Positions 38,080 to 51,850 of a stretch of 64,000 nucleotides of DNA are shown here, piece by piece. Numbering within the stretch: position 1 is the first letter of the stretch; each line of letters starts with the position of its first letter. The notes below the pieces were generated by a model. It searched no databases and was not told where the DNA came from. It saw nothing but the letters and a program-made list of their open reading frames with translations. A program made the translations under genes and the position numbers. Source of the DNA: Tillus elongatus (lineage: Eukaryota > Arthropoda > Insecta > Coleoptera > Cleridae); assembly GCA_964006375.1 (NCBI GenBank), contig OZ023265.1, positions 173,359,443-173,423,442 on the forward strand, given 5' to 3'.

Positions 38080-40303
38080 CTACATTTAACATAATTTTCC
38101 GTAATGATTCACGATAAAAAATAGGAACTTTGAGCACACCAAGGAATCGGCCCATTATTACAAATGATATTTTATATTACAATATTACCCTAAAAAATTG
38201 TTATAATTTAATTAAATAGGTAAACCTAGTAAATAACTAAATTTACTAACAGAACTCAATAAAAAGCACATTAATGATTTACGAAGACGCCTTTGAAAAT
38301 GTTTTGATTTTTAAACGTAAGTCAACTGAAAAATAACAGAAGAAAGGTTGCTATGAATATAGCACTATCGAGACAATTGAGAAGACTGTCATTCCTAATT
38401 ATCTGAACAATTTGAGGTGTATTTAACACGTTGCTTAAAATTTGGTACTAAATAGTTTGTTTCCTGTTTATTTTAAATATTATTTAACAATACATTCAGT
38501 AATGAAGAATATTTTGACATGTTGGAATGTTATATTCGCTCTAACTGAAATACTGAGGCAGCTGCAAATTCATATCAGAACAACTACCCAGAAAGACGAC
38601 AACCAAACACCAAAATAATTCGCAGGATAGTGACCAATCTGTTGAACGACGATAGCTTCCATGCAAAGAAACTACCAATGCCTAGAAATGAAGAAAGAAA
38701 TAATGCCGTCTTACAGGTCTCAAACGAAAACCCTCCGCAATTAGTTCGGTTTTATGGTGAACAAGTTGACGTTCCAAAAAGTACGGTACACCGTGTATTA
38801 AAGCAAAGTCATTACCATCCATACAAGCCTACAATCGTACAAGGCTTAAATGTTGACGATTACCCTAAGCGACTTAAATTCTGCAGATGGTATTAAGGAC
38901 AATTCCAGCAAGATGAAAATTTTCATTTGAAAATAATATGACTGACGAATCCAGATTTAGAAATTGTGGTGTGTATAATCGGCATAATAGGGCAAATAAA
39001 AATCCCTATCTAAAGGAAGAAAGACGATTCCAAGACAGATTTGGTATTAATGTTTGGTGCGGCTTATTAGGTAAAAAACTGTTATTTTTATTTGTAGATT
39101 AGACAGTTAATTTTTAAAAATTTCAGGTAACTTTATTGTTGGTCCGTTCTTTTTTGAAAATAATTTAACTGGGGAAGGTATCTCAATCTGTTGAGAAATG
39201 ATATTTAACCAACAATTAGAAGAGTTCATGATAATTCAGATGAGATTTGGTACCAACAAGACGGTTGTACAGCTCACAATGCTAAGATCGTCAAAGAATT
39301 TTTGTACCAAAATTTTAATAATCGTGTCATTTGTAACAATGGGCCGGTAACACCTATGGATTTTTGTTTTTGGCGTACTTTGAAGAATGATGTGTATAAA
39401 TTAAATCCACCACAAAATATCAATGCATTACGAAACAATCACGAAAGCTATAAATCATATTAACCAAAAAACTCTCACCAAAGTTTGCAGGCATGTTTCA
39501 AAAAGGTGTATAATGTGCATGGAACAAAACGGTGGCCATATGGAACACATTTCTAGTTAGTGTATTTTTAAGTTTCTATTTTATTATTTGTTGAGTTCCG
39601 TTTATAATTGTGTTGTTTTGTGAAGTTTAAGTTTCTATTTGTTATTGCCGGGTTTCGTTATTAAACTGTTTCACATAATATGACCTAGCATTATTACCTA
39701 ATTAAGTATTGTAAATTAAATCACAATATTTTTTATCGTGAATTATTATGAAAAATTATGTTAAAAGTATAAGTCTATTGTTAGACTCCATGGCCTATGG
39801 ATTTTTTAACACTTTTTTGTCATTTGTTTCTGGTATTGGATTTCATATCCTACCATCCTCAAAACGGTTTTTCTCAAAATTGTCAGTGGAATTACAAGAT
39901 TTCTCAAGCATGTTGTACATCATTGGTAAACTATTTTCACAGGCTATCATATGAGAAAAAAAATCCAATATGGCTGCCATAATAAAAACAAACTTTGATA
40001 CCTGAAGCTCAAAAACGAATGAGAATCCAAAGTAGAGAATAGCACAAAAAGATTACTTTGCAAAAAGTGTCCTGATAATGTGCAAGTCTACATGTCAAAT
40101 CAACGCCTGCTTAGAGTAAAGTAATCGACAAATTTTGTTTTTATCAAAATAGTTCGAAAACGAAAAGACGCAGGGCAAAATACAAGTCATATTTGGAACA
40201 ATCATGAAGTTCTACAAAACACTACTAATCTAACCGTCTCCCTATCTCTAATAATAACGAATATAGCAATACATTCTCATCCAGTTTGGGACGCACTGTA
40301 CTG
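38080..40303 (+). mobile_element. Tc1/mariner-superfamily element, copy B
   Basis: Same family as 3.1-4.9 kb. The transposase remnants read forward. The right flank (39725-40303) matches 4395-4915 and ends with CAGTTTGGGACGCACTGTA at the terminus. The left flank carries the inverted counterpart of its inner part (ATTTTCCGTAATGATTCACG), so the element had long inverted repeats. Confidence 0.8.
38480..39450 (+). pseudogene. Tc1/mariner transposase, decayed
   Basis: Pieces in order: HTH-like region (VPKSTVHRVLKQSHYHPYKP, 38770-38830), KRLKFCRWY, the first catalytic Asp in MTDESRFRNC (38940), RFGINVWCGLLG (39037). FIVGPFFFENNLTGEG (39128) follows, then the second Asp in EIWYQQDGCTAHNA (39243), and finally PVTPMDFCFWRTLKND (39350). 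Several stops and shifts (38894, 39100, 39190) separate them. It is better preserved than copy A. Codon-level homology between the two makes the family assignment secure. Confidence 0.85.
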
Positions 40304-40530
40304 CCAATCAAATGTACTCCTTTTAAAAACAATACATATTTGCATTAAAAATATTTTTACGGAAATTTGCTACCATAACGCACATGTTGCGTCCAGACTT
40401 TTTCATTTCAGTGTTTATTGGGTTCTAGGTGACCTAATAAGCGCTCATTTGAAGAAGTTTTTTCGTAATTAAAAAGTCGAGATCTCGTCATTAGTGATTT
40501 TTTTGAAGAAAATTCACTAAAATTGTCGCA
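40304..40530 (-). repeat. Repeat-family end fragments
   Basis: MITE right end (ATTTGCTACCATAACGCACA, TGTTGCGTCCAGAC) at 40365-40400, followed by a hairpin block (AGTCGAGATCTCGTCATTAG). Confidence 0.7.
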
Positions 40531-41629
40531 TGGCTAATGGATTGGTTGGAAGTCATACCAAAACTGTTTTCTTACATATACAAATAATTTAGTCTTTCAA
40601 ACTGCTTACAAAACAAATCGCTGAATACACTAGCTTTATATATTCGGTGTGCTAAATTAAGATATTGTCACCTTCAGGGTTGTAGAATAGCAAGTATATA
40701 CATGTGCGTCAATTTTGCTGCTTTTTGTCTGCCTGTTTAAGCCATTGTTTGGAGCCTTAAGTAAAAAGGGACCCTACGCTTTTAGGCTTAAAAGATTATT
40801 TACTTTATAGTTCTATATCCATTTATGCAACCATATGCTATCATTATTATTTTATTATTTCAAAGTGCTACCACTATTTTCAAGTCACTTATTTGAAACC
40901 CAAGAGCGACAACTCAGTTTCCGAAGGAAGTATAAAGAATTCATAGTTTCTACGCCTCGCGCATTTGCAGATACAAAAAACCGAATAGGAAATTGAATGT
41001 ATTCTCACAATACAGAAACGTTTGGAGTGTGTGCCTACTAAAGATTCTATAAAGAAATACTCTTGTTGAGGCAGTTTCCATTAGAATAGGAACTACACTT
41101 TAACAGCATGTCAATATAAACCATTATAATATCAATTATTTAGAGGAAGCTGATGGAGCCAGTTTTCAGATAAAAGCTACCGAAAGTGAGGTGTTACTAA
41201 TTGAAACTTCAAATTAATATGACGCGATATCTTTATTTTATGTACTTTGGACGCTGAGTTTAATTAAAACTTTCCAAAGCGTTTCTTTAACATTTCACAC
41301 AATTATGAATCCGTGGAAGTTATTCGGCTGTAATAATGGAGTTTTAAGATAACTTAAAGCCAGCTATAAGCTACGGAATGAATGATGGTCGTGTAGCTCT
41401 GCATTTTATGAGAAAGCGTAGTTCGTTTACCTCTGGTATTATAGGCCTGATTGCTCTGAATGTTTGCTAATTCATTTTATCAATTTAACGCTTTAGCTAC
41501 TGGAGGTGGATTGGATAAAATTTCCCTAACAAATGTTTGACTTTTGTGGTAATTAATGTTTTTATTTTGCAAAACTATTCCTAAGACAACAACAAAATAA
41601 ATTTTGTAAAAAGAAAAAAAAAATTCGGG
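40531..41629. other. No gene recognised
   Basis: About 1.1 kb of unique-looking AT-rich intron DNA with no repeat terminus and no convincing open frame. Confidence 0.45.
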
Positions 41630-41935
41630 ACGGAGCAAGTGCATCACAATAGTGAATTTTCATAAGAATTGTACACTATTAGTAAGGTATATTATTAAAA
41701 CTAATCATTTAAATTAAAGAGACCTGGGAGACCGGTTTTAGAGGTCCCAGCTAGCGATTATTTGAATTAGTTTCTAGAGTAAGTAAGTTTTGGTAGAGAT
41801 ATATGTAAGTGCTGCTACTAAAAAATGGTGTTACAGATTTCATTAAAGTCACAAAAGTTTTCTGGAAAAAAATGTATTATTTACAAAGGGAATGTACCTG
41901 CCAAATCATAAATATGGCAGGTATATCTCCTTTTA
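41630..41935 (+). repeat. Repeat-family segment also found at 60.77 kb
   Basis: GGGACGGAGCAAGTGCATCA terminus, then TTTCATAAGAATTGTACACT and GAGACCGGTTTTAGAGGTCC, homologous to 60772-61045. Confidence 0.75.
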
Positions 41936-42856
<921 letters not shown>

Positions 42857-42870
<14 letters not shown>

Positions 42871-43170
42871 CGTTATGGTAGCGCATTTTCATTAATTGCT
42901 TCAAATTTGAATAGCTCAATTTGCTATTAACCTGTAAAGCTGACCAAGAAACCAGTTTTTTGGGAACACTTTAAGTTTACTTTCGGAAATTTTTGTACAT
43001 TTTCAAACAATAAAGTTATTTTGATGAAACTTGGCACATTCTTTCTACTATATAGGTTATACTAGTATCGAAATTTGACCGCTGCTTTCTTAAAAAAGAC
43101 ACATATTTGCTATTAAAAACATTTTTATGAAAATTCACTACCAAACCGCACTTGCTCCGTCCAGACTTTT
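42857..43170. mobile_element. ~310-bp MITE, copy 2
   Basis: Inverted termini GACGCAGCAAGTGCGTTATG and CAAACCGCACTTGCTCCGTC, with interior homologous to 28866-29180. Confidence 0.85.
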
Positions 43171-44370
43171 AATTGCTTAGATGCTTTTGTTTCAGTCAAC
43201 CCAATCGAACTAGTTTTTGCAAACAAAAGAACAAAAAATGTTTTTTAAAACCAACTTCTAGTTATTCGCGAAGCTCATTATGTTATTTTTCTTGAATTTA
43301 GTACCCAGGCTGCGTTTACATAGGTGTTACTACGGTTCAAGATTGAAGATTCTGACTTAATAGGAAATTAAGTCATCGGATTTCACATATTTTTAAAAAA
43401 CTTTCTACCATAATGTATTTGCTGCACCCAAACCTTTTTCAACACTTATTTACTATTGCTGTATCCACACTTTTTGAAAATGATGAAATAGTGTAGCTCT
43501 CTATGTAAGACTGATAAACTAGGCAACCTAAATTTCATTTTTGGAAAAATATTTAAAAAAAAGAAACGGGGTAACAATTTAAACATGAATTGAAAACCTC
43601 GGTTCGCTGCTTTGTTACAGGGGTACCCCTTCCCCTTCTGCATCCTTACAGGCACCCTCAATGTATAAACAAGAACAGTGTAAACAAGAAAAGTTTCTTG
43701 GGAGCAACTCGCAAGAAAGTTACGGGAACTGCTGTGAATATAGGGGTTCTGGGCGGGATAAACAGGATTTCAAGGAGGTATAGTTGCAAAATAGGATAAA
43801 GGCAGTTTATAGAGGTCCAACTAAGCTGTTTTTTTTCGCACTTTTCACTCACATATCCTTTTTATCTTCTTCCCCGCCCAACATCCCTATTCACTCCTGG
43901 TCCCGTAACTTTCTTGGGGGCTGTTTGCAAGTAATATTTTGTGTGGTTTACGCATCCAGAAGGAGATGTAAGCATGTTTCTGAAGTTTTTTTCTAAAAAG
44001 CCTCCCTGTGCTAATCTGCAAATTTATCGAAAATTTAATTTTTATTTACAAAACGAATGTACCTGCCAAATTATAAACGTGGCAGGTATTTTTCCTTATT
44101 AGTCGCTTGGATGATCCGTTTTAGTCCCCTCAGTCGAAACAGTTTCTGCAAACAAAATAACAAAAATGGTTTTCCAAAACAAATTTATCGTTGACTGCGA
44201 AGCTCATTGTGTTATTTTTTAAACTTAGTCCCCACCCTGCTTTTATATAGGTTTTAGTATGTATCAAAACTAAAGATTCTAGTTTAATGGGAAATTGAAT
44301 TAACACCATTTGGAATATTTTTACAAACATTCGCTACCATAACACACTTGCTGCACCTAAACCCTTTTGA
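43171..44370. repeat. Mosaic of MITE half-copies and a C-rich array relic
   Basis: Solo right ends near 43410 (CATAATGTATTTGCTGCACC) and 44335 (CATAACACACTTGCTGCACC), each preceded by partial MITE interiors (GAAGCTCATTATGTTATTTT at 43.27 and a matching piece at 44.20). At 43680-43920 the GTTACGGGAACTGCTGTGAA and TCCCGTAACTTTCTTGGGG sequences match, in both orientations, the array at 14.3-15.8 kb. Confidence 0.7.
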
Positions 44371-45685
44371 ACATTTATTTACTATTGCTGTATCCATAAT
44401 TTTTGAAAATGAAATAAATAAATATAAACAGTACAAAATTTTGAAATTAAAATTTTAATAATTTACAGTAAACCAATAGGTATAGTTTAAAGTACTGCAT
44501 GATATTATGTAGTTTTATTTACCTGCAATTTTCTATATACGACAAAAAGAGTTAATAATAATAAAAGTTCACTAAAAACTAAAAATAAACAATAAGTACC
44601 TTATCTTAAAATTCTTAGGTATTAGCTGAGTCGATTACAATGTTATCTTTCTCCTATTATTTATTTATGACGTCTGTAAACAAAAAAGAAGAAGATAACC
44701 TCGCATTCGTCTCCCCCCCTACTGTCAGTTTGCAAAATAGCAAATGATAATGACAAATAGCTAACTGGCGTTGTCAGATTTAAGTATGAGGGGGCGATAT
44801 GTTTTAAATACCCTGAAGAATGGGAAGCTTAATATTTATACATATTAGAACGTACTTTTAGATTGCCTTTAAACAAATTGAATCACTTTCATTAAATTTA
44901 TTTATTTATTTCTATACATTTTTCTAATATATACAAATTCAGATCGCAGTTTTGGCAAATGGCAACCCCGCTTATTGTTTATTGTGACATATTTTTGTAG
45001 CCCGTTCCTTTGAAGTTTAATTTAGAGCATTTGTTTGCAATAGCAGCGTTACCCTGATATATCTGTCTGACCTTGTCTAACATTATAGGCACCCATTCGG
45101 AGGTAATTTCATTATATCGTAAATGATTTATTTTTTATTTGTTTATAACTCAGAATTTACTCAACCGATTAAGTTCAAATTTGGTATAGAGGACCACAGG
45201 TACGATATCTACGTACGTGCAATGGTTTACTTTCATCCTTTTACTAATTTAAATGATATTGCGTTTTCAAACAGTTTTTTGCATTTTTTTTCTGAAAGTA
45301 TGTAAGTGTCAAAACTTTCTTAATGAAAATTTACTAATAGAGACCGTGTCCCGAAAAGGTACACACAATTTGTGAAAGAGAAAATATTAATTTTTTTTAT
45401 ATTAGGAGCTGTGTGTACGAATTGCAGCCACACTGTTTTTAGTTTTTTAGAGTACAACTATGCATCGCAAAAAACATTTTGTGCATAAAAACTTGTCAGG
45501 GCATGCCTGGCAATTGGTTTTGATTCGAGGATTCTTTTTACAGCATATGCCCTTCTGTTTCTTTAACTATTGGTCTTATAGCACTTGGTGCACCTTCCTC
45601 TTTGCTGAATCTCAACAATTATGTGATTTTGCTGAATATTTTCTTGTTTATTTGCTCCCCTTATAACTTGATTTCTTTCATCAAA
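44371..45685. other. No gene recognised
   Basis: AT-rich intron DNA. A T-rich 60-codon open frame at 45123 and a 68-codon one at 45460 have no recognisable features. Confidence 0.4.
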
Positions 45686-45689
45686 AATT

Positions 45690-46380
45690 TAATTTGCGAT
45701 ATTTTCACGAAAAGTGGTGATTGAGTTGTCAAAGTCGCGATTTGAAACGCAAAATTGGCAACATATAGGCAAATAACGTGAAACCAATACGGTTTTTGTA
45801 AATAAAATGTCGCAAGAGGAGTGTTCTACGAACTCTTGAGTTTCAGCTTCAACTGTCATTTTCCTGATTTTACTCAAATTTTTCTAGAAAATTCATTTTA
45901 AATAGACCCATGCTCTGGTGCTTTGGCAGTCGTTTTAGTTGTTTATGATTTAACGGTCTATAATGTTTGGCTAATTTTCGCACGAAAAATTCGTTTGGGA
46001 GGAGACCGCGACTTTTGAATTTTAAGAATATTTCTTCAAATGAGTACAAACTAGGCCCTCTAAAGTCCCTATCCGGCTTTAGTTTCAGTATTTAGTATGT
46101 TTACATATATACAGGGTAATGCATTTCTATGGGAAACCTCAATATAATTGTTATTGTACAAGATATGAGAAAAAATTGTATATGTTAATTATAGGGTGTA
46201 TTGAGCTGCATCTTATAAAATTATTTTGACAATCGCAGAATGCTCCATAAATCGTTAGTGATACCTACAATTTTTTTTCGAACATCACTTATATTATTGC
46301 ATTTTTGCATTTTTCATCTAAATAGGATGCATGTTTGTAAGAAAAAAAATTATATATATATAGCCGTGCAAGTGCGTTTT
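45690..46380 (+). repeat. Interior and end of the 860-bp repeat family
   Basis: Matches 14.0-14.4 and 42.43-42.86 kb (AAAGTCGCGATTTGAAACGC, TAGACCCATGCTCTGGTGCT). A hairpin-end block (TTTTCGCACGAAAAATTCG) and GGATGCATGTTTGTAAGAAA are also present. Confidence 0.7.
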
Positions 46381-46665
46381 GGTAGCGAATTTTCATTAAA
46401 TGCTTCAAATTTCAATAACTGAATTTGCTATTAACCTAAGGTTCGTGGGCTAGAAAACCAGTTTTATTGGAAACATTTTAAGTCTATTGCCGGGAGATTT
46501 TTGTAAATTTTCAAACAATAAGTTATTCGGATTATATATGGTACATTGTTTCTAGTATATAGGTTATACCGGTAACCAGATTGATGCCTGCTTTCACCAA
46601 AGACATATTTGCTATTAAAAACAGTTTTATGAAAATTCACTTCCATAACGCACTTTCTGCGTCCC
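46364..46665. mobile_element. ~300-bp MITE, copy 3
   Basis: Inverted ends GTGCAAGTGCGTTTTGGTAG and CCATAACGCACTTTCTGCGT, with interior as in the two other copies. Confidence 0.85.
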
Positions 46666-47039
46666 GGCTTTTTTAAAATTTCGTTAGGTAAAGTTTTCCA
46701 GGAGTTTTACAATTGATCTGGCTTTCTTTTTTCATCAAGTATGACTTCTAAGAATATGGTTGCCGAATATTATTTTTTCTAAGAATATCTGTGATAAATT
46801 CTGCCATTTGACACGAATATTCATTGGAAAGTATCGCTCACCACAAGATCATGACTTTCAGACTTTTGATTTTTTTTTTGAATCAGCGCGAGCTGGGAGC
46901 TTGTGTCATACAGGGCCAGTTTCAGTTCTAGCCATTTTTAATTTATCTACAACATAAGGTTTATTTCCTGACGAAATTTAGTTTTTGAGTTTTGAAAGAA
47001 TTATGTTAACTGGTTTGAAATTTTATTACCCATATTAAT

Positions 47040-48130
47040 GTTTCTTTTTTAATGAATTTTCCTCAAAAAATTCACCAATGAGAGCGTGACTTTTGAATTT
47101 TGAAAAAATTTCTTCAAACGAGCGCATACTAGGACTCGTAGAATCCATATCCTGGGTCAGTTTAAATTTCTATATGTTTATCTATATATGTATATAAGTC
47201 AAAAAAGAAGGGCCGATTTGAATCAAATTTGGTGAGTACCTTCCTTTTGCAAATGGCTTGGATGAGTTCGCTAACCAGAAAAATCGGCGCAGTTCTTCCC
47301 GGAAAATTTTGTCTTTTCTTTCGGAAACCTTTTATATCACAGGAAATAACAAAGTTAGTGCAACCGAATTTGGTACGCAGGTTTATACAATAAAAAGTCG
47401 ACTATGTACTACCAAAATTTAGATCTGTAAGTTAAAAGAAACAAGTATTAGGCATTAAAAGAAAAACTTTGGGTGCCACTGATGACCTGAAAAACGCACA
47501 AAAACAAAATATTTTTTGTCGATAACAAAATCTAATGCATATTATACACATATATTAAGCTTTTTTCGCCAAAATGTTCAATGCCAGAAAAATTACTTTA
47601 AAAATTTTAAAGTTTTTCCTCTTAGAACGTCAAAGTCGTGATTTGAAACGTCAAAATTGACAACTTCTAGGCAAACAACCTGAAACGAATACGGGTTATG
47701 TAGAGAAAATGTAGCAAGAAGTGTGTTTTACAAACCCTTAAGTTTCAGCTTCAACCGTCATTGTCCTACATTTCACTAAAATATTTACAGAAAATTTGTT
47801 TTAAATAGACCCTTCTCTGATGCATTGGGAGTAGTTTTATTTTTAGAGTTTATGGTTTTACTCTAATTTTTAGCGAATTTTCGTAGAAAAAATTCGCTAT
47901 TAAATGGACCGCGACTACTGAATTTTGAAAAAATTTCTCTAAATAAGCGCGAACTAGGACCCCCAAGACCTATATGCGGTGTTAATTTCAGTTTTTATCT
48001 GTTTACATATATTCAGGGGGACGCATTTCTACGGTAAAACTCCATATTGCCGTTATTTTACAAATTACTAGAACAATTGTATACGTTAGTTATAGGGTGT
48101 CTTGAACTACATCTTATAAAATTATTTCGC
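47040..48130 (+). mobile_element. Non-autonomous repeat element copies without long (TA)n
   Basis: Hairpin end (TGAATTTTCCTCAAAAAATTC), block with ATCCTGGGTCAGTTTAAATT, then the usual interior. The position that carries (TA)n elsewhere holds only TATATGTTTATCTATATATG. A second hairpin block lies at 47875-47910. Confidence 0.7.
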
Positions 48131-48386
48131 CAATCACATGGTGGCCCATAAGTCGTTGGTGACAAAATAACGATAGTTGTCCGAAAACGCGCTTGTTTCG
48201 TTTTCAAGCGACCACCCTGTATTTTGCTTAACGCATTTATGTTAATCAATTTTATTTTTATTTTTAAACATGAACTACAGCATATAATTTTTGTAACATT
48301 TCTTTAATGTTTGCTTTCTGAATATCTAAGCAGAAATGTACAATAAATATTCACAATTTCTAAATGCTACGCTTTCCTTTTTTCAG

Positions 48387-48575
48387 ATCTGTATATCATT
48401 TTTCACAGAAAGTCAGCGACCCTTGATAGGGACGACGTTTGCCCTCTCATTTACATACCTGACGTATGCTCTGATGCCCATTAGATTAAAAGATGCCCTC
48501 TTAGCTGGTACAATCTTGGCAGGGGCACACATAATACTCCTTATACACGTGGGTGAACTACCCACGGTCTCCGAT
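48387..48575 (+). CDS. rut: Adenylate cyclase (ADCY1/rutabaga type), exon 3 in window: TM4-TM5
   Basis: The acceptor CTTTCCTTTTTTCAG and donor TCCGAT^GTAAGT bound 63 codons, phase 0 at both ends. The sequence reads ICISFFTESQRPLIGTTFAL, then SFTYLTYALMPIRLKDALLA, then GTILAGAHIILLIHVGELPT and VSD. The TYALMPIRLKDALLAG segment is the conserved cytosolic loop between membrane helices 4 and 5 of class III membrane cyclases (TLLPIRMRAAVLSG-like in ADCY1). Helices flank it on both sides. This exon gives the firmest link to the ADCY1 subfamily along with exon 4. Confidence 0.88.
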
Positions 48576-48654
48576 GTAAGTATTCTAACATATTGAATAT
48601 ATTAACGCACGAATTAGAATTTTACAGGGTAAGGTAGTATTTACCAGAAACTTT

Positions 48655-48835
48655 TTTTTTACTTTAACATCGGTCTATTTCCGCGACTTATCTCTGCCTT
48701 TCTGTAAGGAGGGTGGGAATCTTTAAGGTGCCCAACATCACATGAACATTGGAGCGACGACTTTACACCCCCTTCGGAACGTGCAACTTGCTCAAATATG
48801 ATGCCAGAACCTCGGTTGATGTTAATTTATTATGC
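48655..48835 (-). mobile_element. SINE body and tail, head missing
   Basis: Minus-strand match to the SINE (ATTAACATCAACCGAGGTTC, AAGGTTGCACGTTCCG-like body, tail ATGTTAAAGT). The tRNA-like head is absent and a ~40-base internal deletion is present. Confidence 0.75.
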
Positions 48836-48859
48836 AGTACAAGACGAAGGTATGAAAGT

Positions 48860-49075
48860 ATTAGAACGGTGATTACTAACCAACAACAGCAAGTATCAGC
48901 CAAGAGACAGTTTACTTTAAATAACCATAATTTAAGAAGTATTTATTACAATGTGTAGCAAAGGTACAGTTAGTTAAAAAAAACTTAATTCGGAAAGGGT
49001 TTATTACACTGCAGCTACACTGTATTGCATAGCAGTGACAATATATTACTTATTCGATTACAACATATTTTTTTA
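48860..49075. repeat. Duplicated segment, also at 51950-52165
   Basis: AACGGTGATTACTAACCAAC, CAGTTTACTTTAAATAACCA and TTATTACACTGCAGCTACAC are repeated almost exactly 3.1 kb to the right. Both copies lie just beyond SINE remnants and on either side of a LINE copy. Confidence 0.8.
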
Positions 49076-49084
49076 TTATTTTTT

Positions 49085-51370
49085 TATTTCAACAACACAC
49101 CACGGGGGCCTACAGCCTAAACACTATTGTGCCATGGGTGTCGACAAGGGGGAAAGAGGCAACTTGTTAATTCTCGACTTGAAGGTTTGGAGGTTCGGAG
49201 GAGAAGGAAAAACATGTGCCGGCAAGGAATTCCACAACTTGGAAGTCCTCGGGACAAAAGAGCGGGCATAACAAGATGTTCTATGTCTGGTGACCTGGAC
49301 AGTTAAAGGGTGCATTCGCTCTGTTCCCCTGGTAGATCTGTTGGGGGCAGCAGGTGGAGGAACTATGGAAGAAAGCTCCACTGAGCAGTGCCCGTGCAGA
49401 TATCTATAAAAGAGAGAGGGGTCACCGACGGCACGTCGGTGGGCAAGTGACGACAGCCTTTGAGTGAGAGTAGGGATGCCGATGAGACGTATAGCTCTCT
49501 TCTGAATCGAGTCCAGGACGGCGAGTGTAGAAGCGGCACCCCAGATGTGGGAGCAGTATTCAAGGTTTGGTCTTATTTGTGAAGTATATAAGGTAAAGAT
49601 ATTAGCTGGTGAAAAGTATTTGCGAGCCCGGAAGAGGAAACCTAATTTTTTAGCAGCCGCTTCTGCAACTGATGTGACATGTTGGTGCCAATTGAGATTT
49701 CGATCCACAGAAGGGCCCACAAGTGAAAAGGACTCATTACTTTGAATAACTTGGTTGGTCATTGTGATAGGTCTAGGGCTGGTGTATCTCTTATGAGAGA
49801 GAAAGCAAGACTGTAAATTTGTGGCGTTGAATTGTACAAGATTTCTACTTCGCCAGTCTAATATTTTTTGGAGATCCACAGAGACAGAACCGTCTATGAG
49901 TCTGCTGCGATCCTCATCTAATTGGGCTAAAGAGACAGGCTTAGAATATTCTATATTTTGAGTGAAGGGTGCTGTCGTCCGCATAACTGTGAACTGGGTT
50001 GGATGTGCTAGAGAGGAGGTCACTGATATGCGGAAGAAACAAAGTAGGGGCTAAAGCTGAACCTTGAGGAACTCCTGCATTAATTGGATACAGTTTAGAG
50101 GAATGGCCATCCACGACCACAGAAATGCTCCGGTTGTAGAGGAAATTTGCTGTCCAGGTACAGAGTTTTGGTGGTAGGCCATATGCCGGAACTTTATAAG
50201 CAGTGATGCGTGATAGACCTGGTCGAATACTTTGGATATGTCTAGAGCGACAATCTGGGATTCACCGTGTAGTTCCATAGACTTGTTCCAAGAATGGGTG
50301 ACAAAGGCAAGGAGGTCGGCAGTTGATCTGCGCTGACGGAATCCATACTGCCTGTCGTGTATTAGACTGTGTTTTTCAAGAGATTTTAGTAATTCGGTGT
50401 TTATATACTTTTCCATCACTTTAGAGACGACTGAAAGAAGAGAAATAGGCCTGTAGTTGCTAGGAAGCGCTTTGCATCTTTTCTGGGGGACGGGTTGTAC
50501 TCAAGCAGTTTTCCAGTTACTAGGGACTATGCATCTATTGTAAGATGTCTAAAACAGACGAGTCAGAACGGGAGCAAGTTCTGGTGCGCATTTTTTGAGA
50601 ACAATTTCTGGGATCTCGTCAAGGCCAGATGCTTTCCTGGTATTAAGAGAAGAGAGCATCTTTTGTACCTTTTTAGTTTTGAAAATGATATCCGTCATTT
50701 TATGCGCGACATTGGGGACTGTTGGTGGTGGAACATTTGGAGGTGGGTTGAGAGTGGAATTTCCGGTGAACAACGAGGCAAAAAGTTCAGGCTTGCCCAG
50801 GGCGGTAGAAACAATTTCATCCCCTGAAACAAGAGGTGGGAACGTGTTCTTGCAGAAATTAGTCCCAATAGATTTAGCAAGAGTCCAGAAGGGTTTGCTG
50901 CCGCTGGAGCTTAAGAGGACTTTGTTTTTGATGTGGTTATGAAACGAGTTTTTTGCCTCAGAAAGAATGCGGACATAGCGGTTTGTTGCGTCGTTAAATG
51001 CTTGACGGTTTTCTTGGCTGGGATTGTGTAGAAGCGTTTTGTGAGCTTTGACCTTTTCAAGTCTGGGATTGTCACAGGATTTAGAGAACCAGGGCTTTTA
51101 AGTGGCTGCAGAGGTTTCCTGTGTACGTGGAATAAATAATTCCATGCCAGCTTGGATAATTTCGGTGACGTTTTGTGAGATATCAGAGGGGTCAGGATGA
51201 GAGAAGCAGGCAGACGCTCATGGAAATGGGGAAATGTAATATCGCATTTCGTCCCAGTTCGCGAAGTTGTAGTGCCAAACGATACGTGGGTGTGATGTCT
51301 GTGTGACCTCGGGTTGCATTGCGCAAGAAGCAGTGACGACCATGCCGTGGTCTGAGCGACCAAGGAGGGT
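49085..51370 (-). pseudogene. LINE copy 2, same family as 19.0-22.1 kb, 5' truncated
   Basis: Covers the C-terminal half of the endonuclease to the 3' end. The RT frames are 50773-50549 (LNTRKASGLDEIPEIVLKKC), 50419-50051 (DRQYGFRQRRSTADLLAFVT) and 50023-49124 (RSFVPRTSKLWNSLP end). Frameshifts occur near 50200 and around the YADD box (near 49990), so it is more decayed than copy 1. Its sequence at the two stop sites of copy 1 shows the ancestral sense codon at the second (AAA near 50680). The 3' end gives the same CACGGGGGCCTACAGCC tail. Confidence 0.87.
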
Positions 51371-51374
51371 GGTA

Positions 51375-51595
51375 ACCAAATAAATTTTGGAGATATATTT
51401 CAAATTAATGCTTTTTAAACTACAATGTCATTGCCCAGATGGGTGATTATTAACACGATAAATTATCTATATTTTATTCCTTCGCGTTCTTTCGTTACGG
51501 GGGCTAAATCATGGTACTTTCTTGGCCATGTATCGATATCCATCCAGATCCAAAACCGGAACTTTTGAAATCAAGGCAATAGGTATGATATTTCA
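51375..51595. repeat. Duplicated segment, also at 52160-52385
   Basis: GGTAACCAAATAAATTTTGG to CTTGGCCATGTATCGATATC and AGGCAATAGGTATGAT occur twice, about 790 bases apart, in direct orientation. Intervening DNA contains a SINE and the 51.95-kb duplicated segment. Confidence 0.8.
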
Positions 51596-51599
51596 TTAA

Positions 51600-51850
51600 A
51601 TCTGTAAAGAGGGTGGGAATCTTTAATGTGCCCAACATCACATGGACACGGGATCGACGACTTTACACCGGCTTCAAAGGGCGGAACGTGCAGACATTCA
51701 ACTTACTTAAATACGATGCCAGAGCCTCGGTTGATGTTAATGTATGACAGTTTGTACTGAAAATGTGAAACGAAAACCCTGGGAATCGAACCCAGTATCC
51801 TTCGGTTCAGAGGCACACGTTCTTACCCCTGGACCACCGAGGCTCCCACC
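51600..51850 (-). mobile_element. SINE copy with intact tRNA-like head, tail truncated
   Basis: Minus strand: GAGCCTCGGTGGTCCAGGGG (A box), GGGTTCGATTCCCAGGGTTT (B box), body to CTTTACAGA. The head is the best-preserved of the family. Confidence 0.82.

Noticed and set aside
38630..38896. Intact host gene with HTH domain
   Set aside because: It is the N-terminal part of the decayed Tc1 transposase; the catalytic pieces follow directly in other frames.
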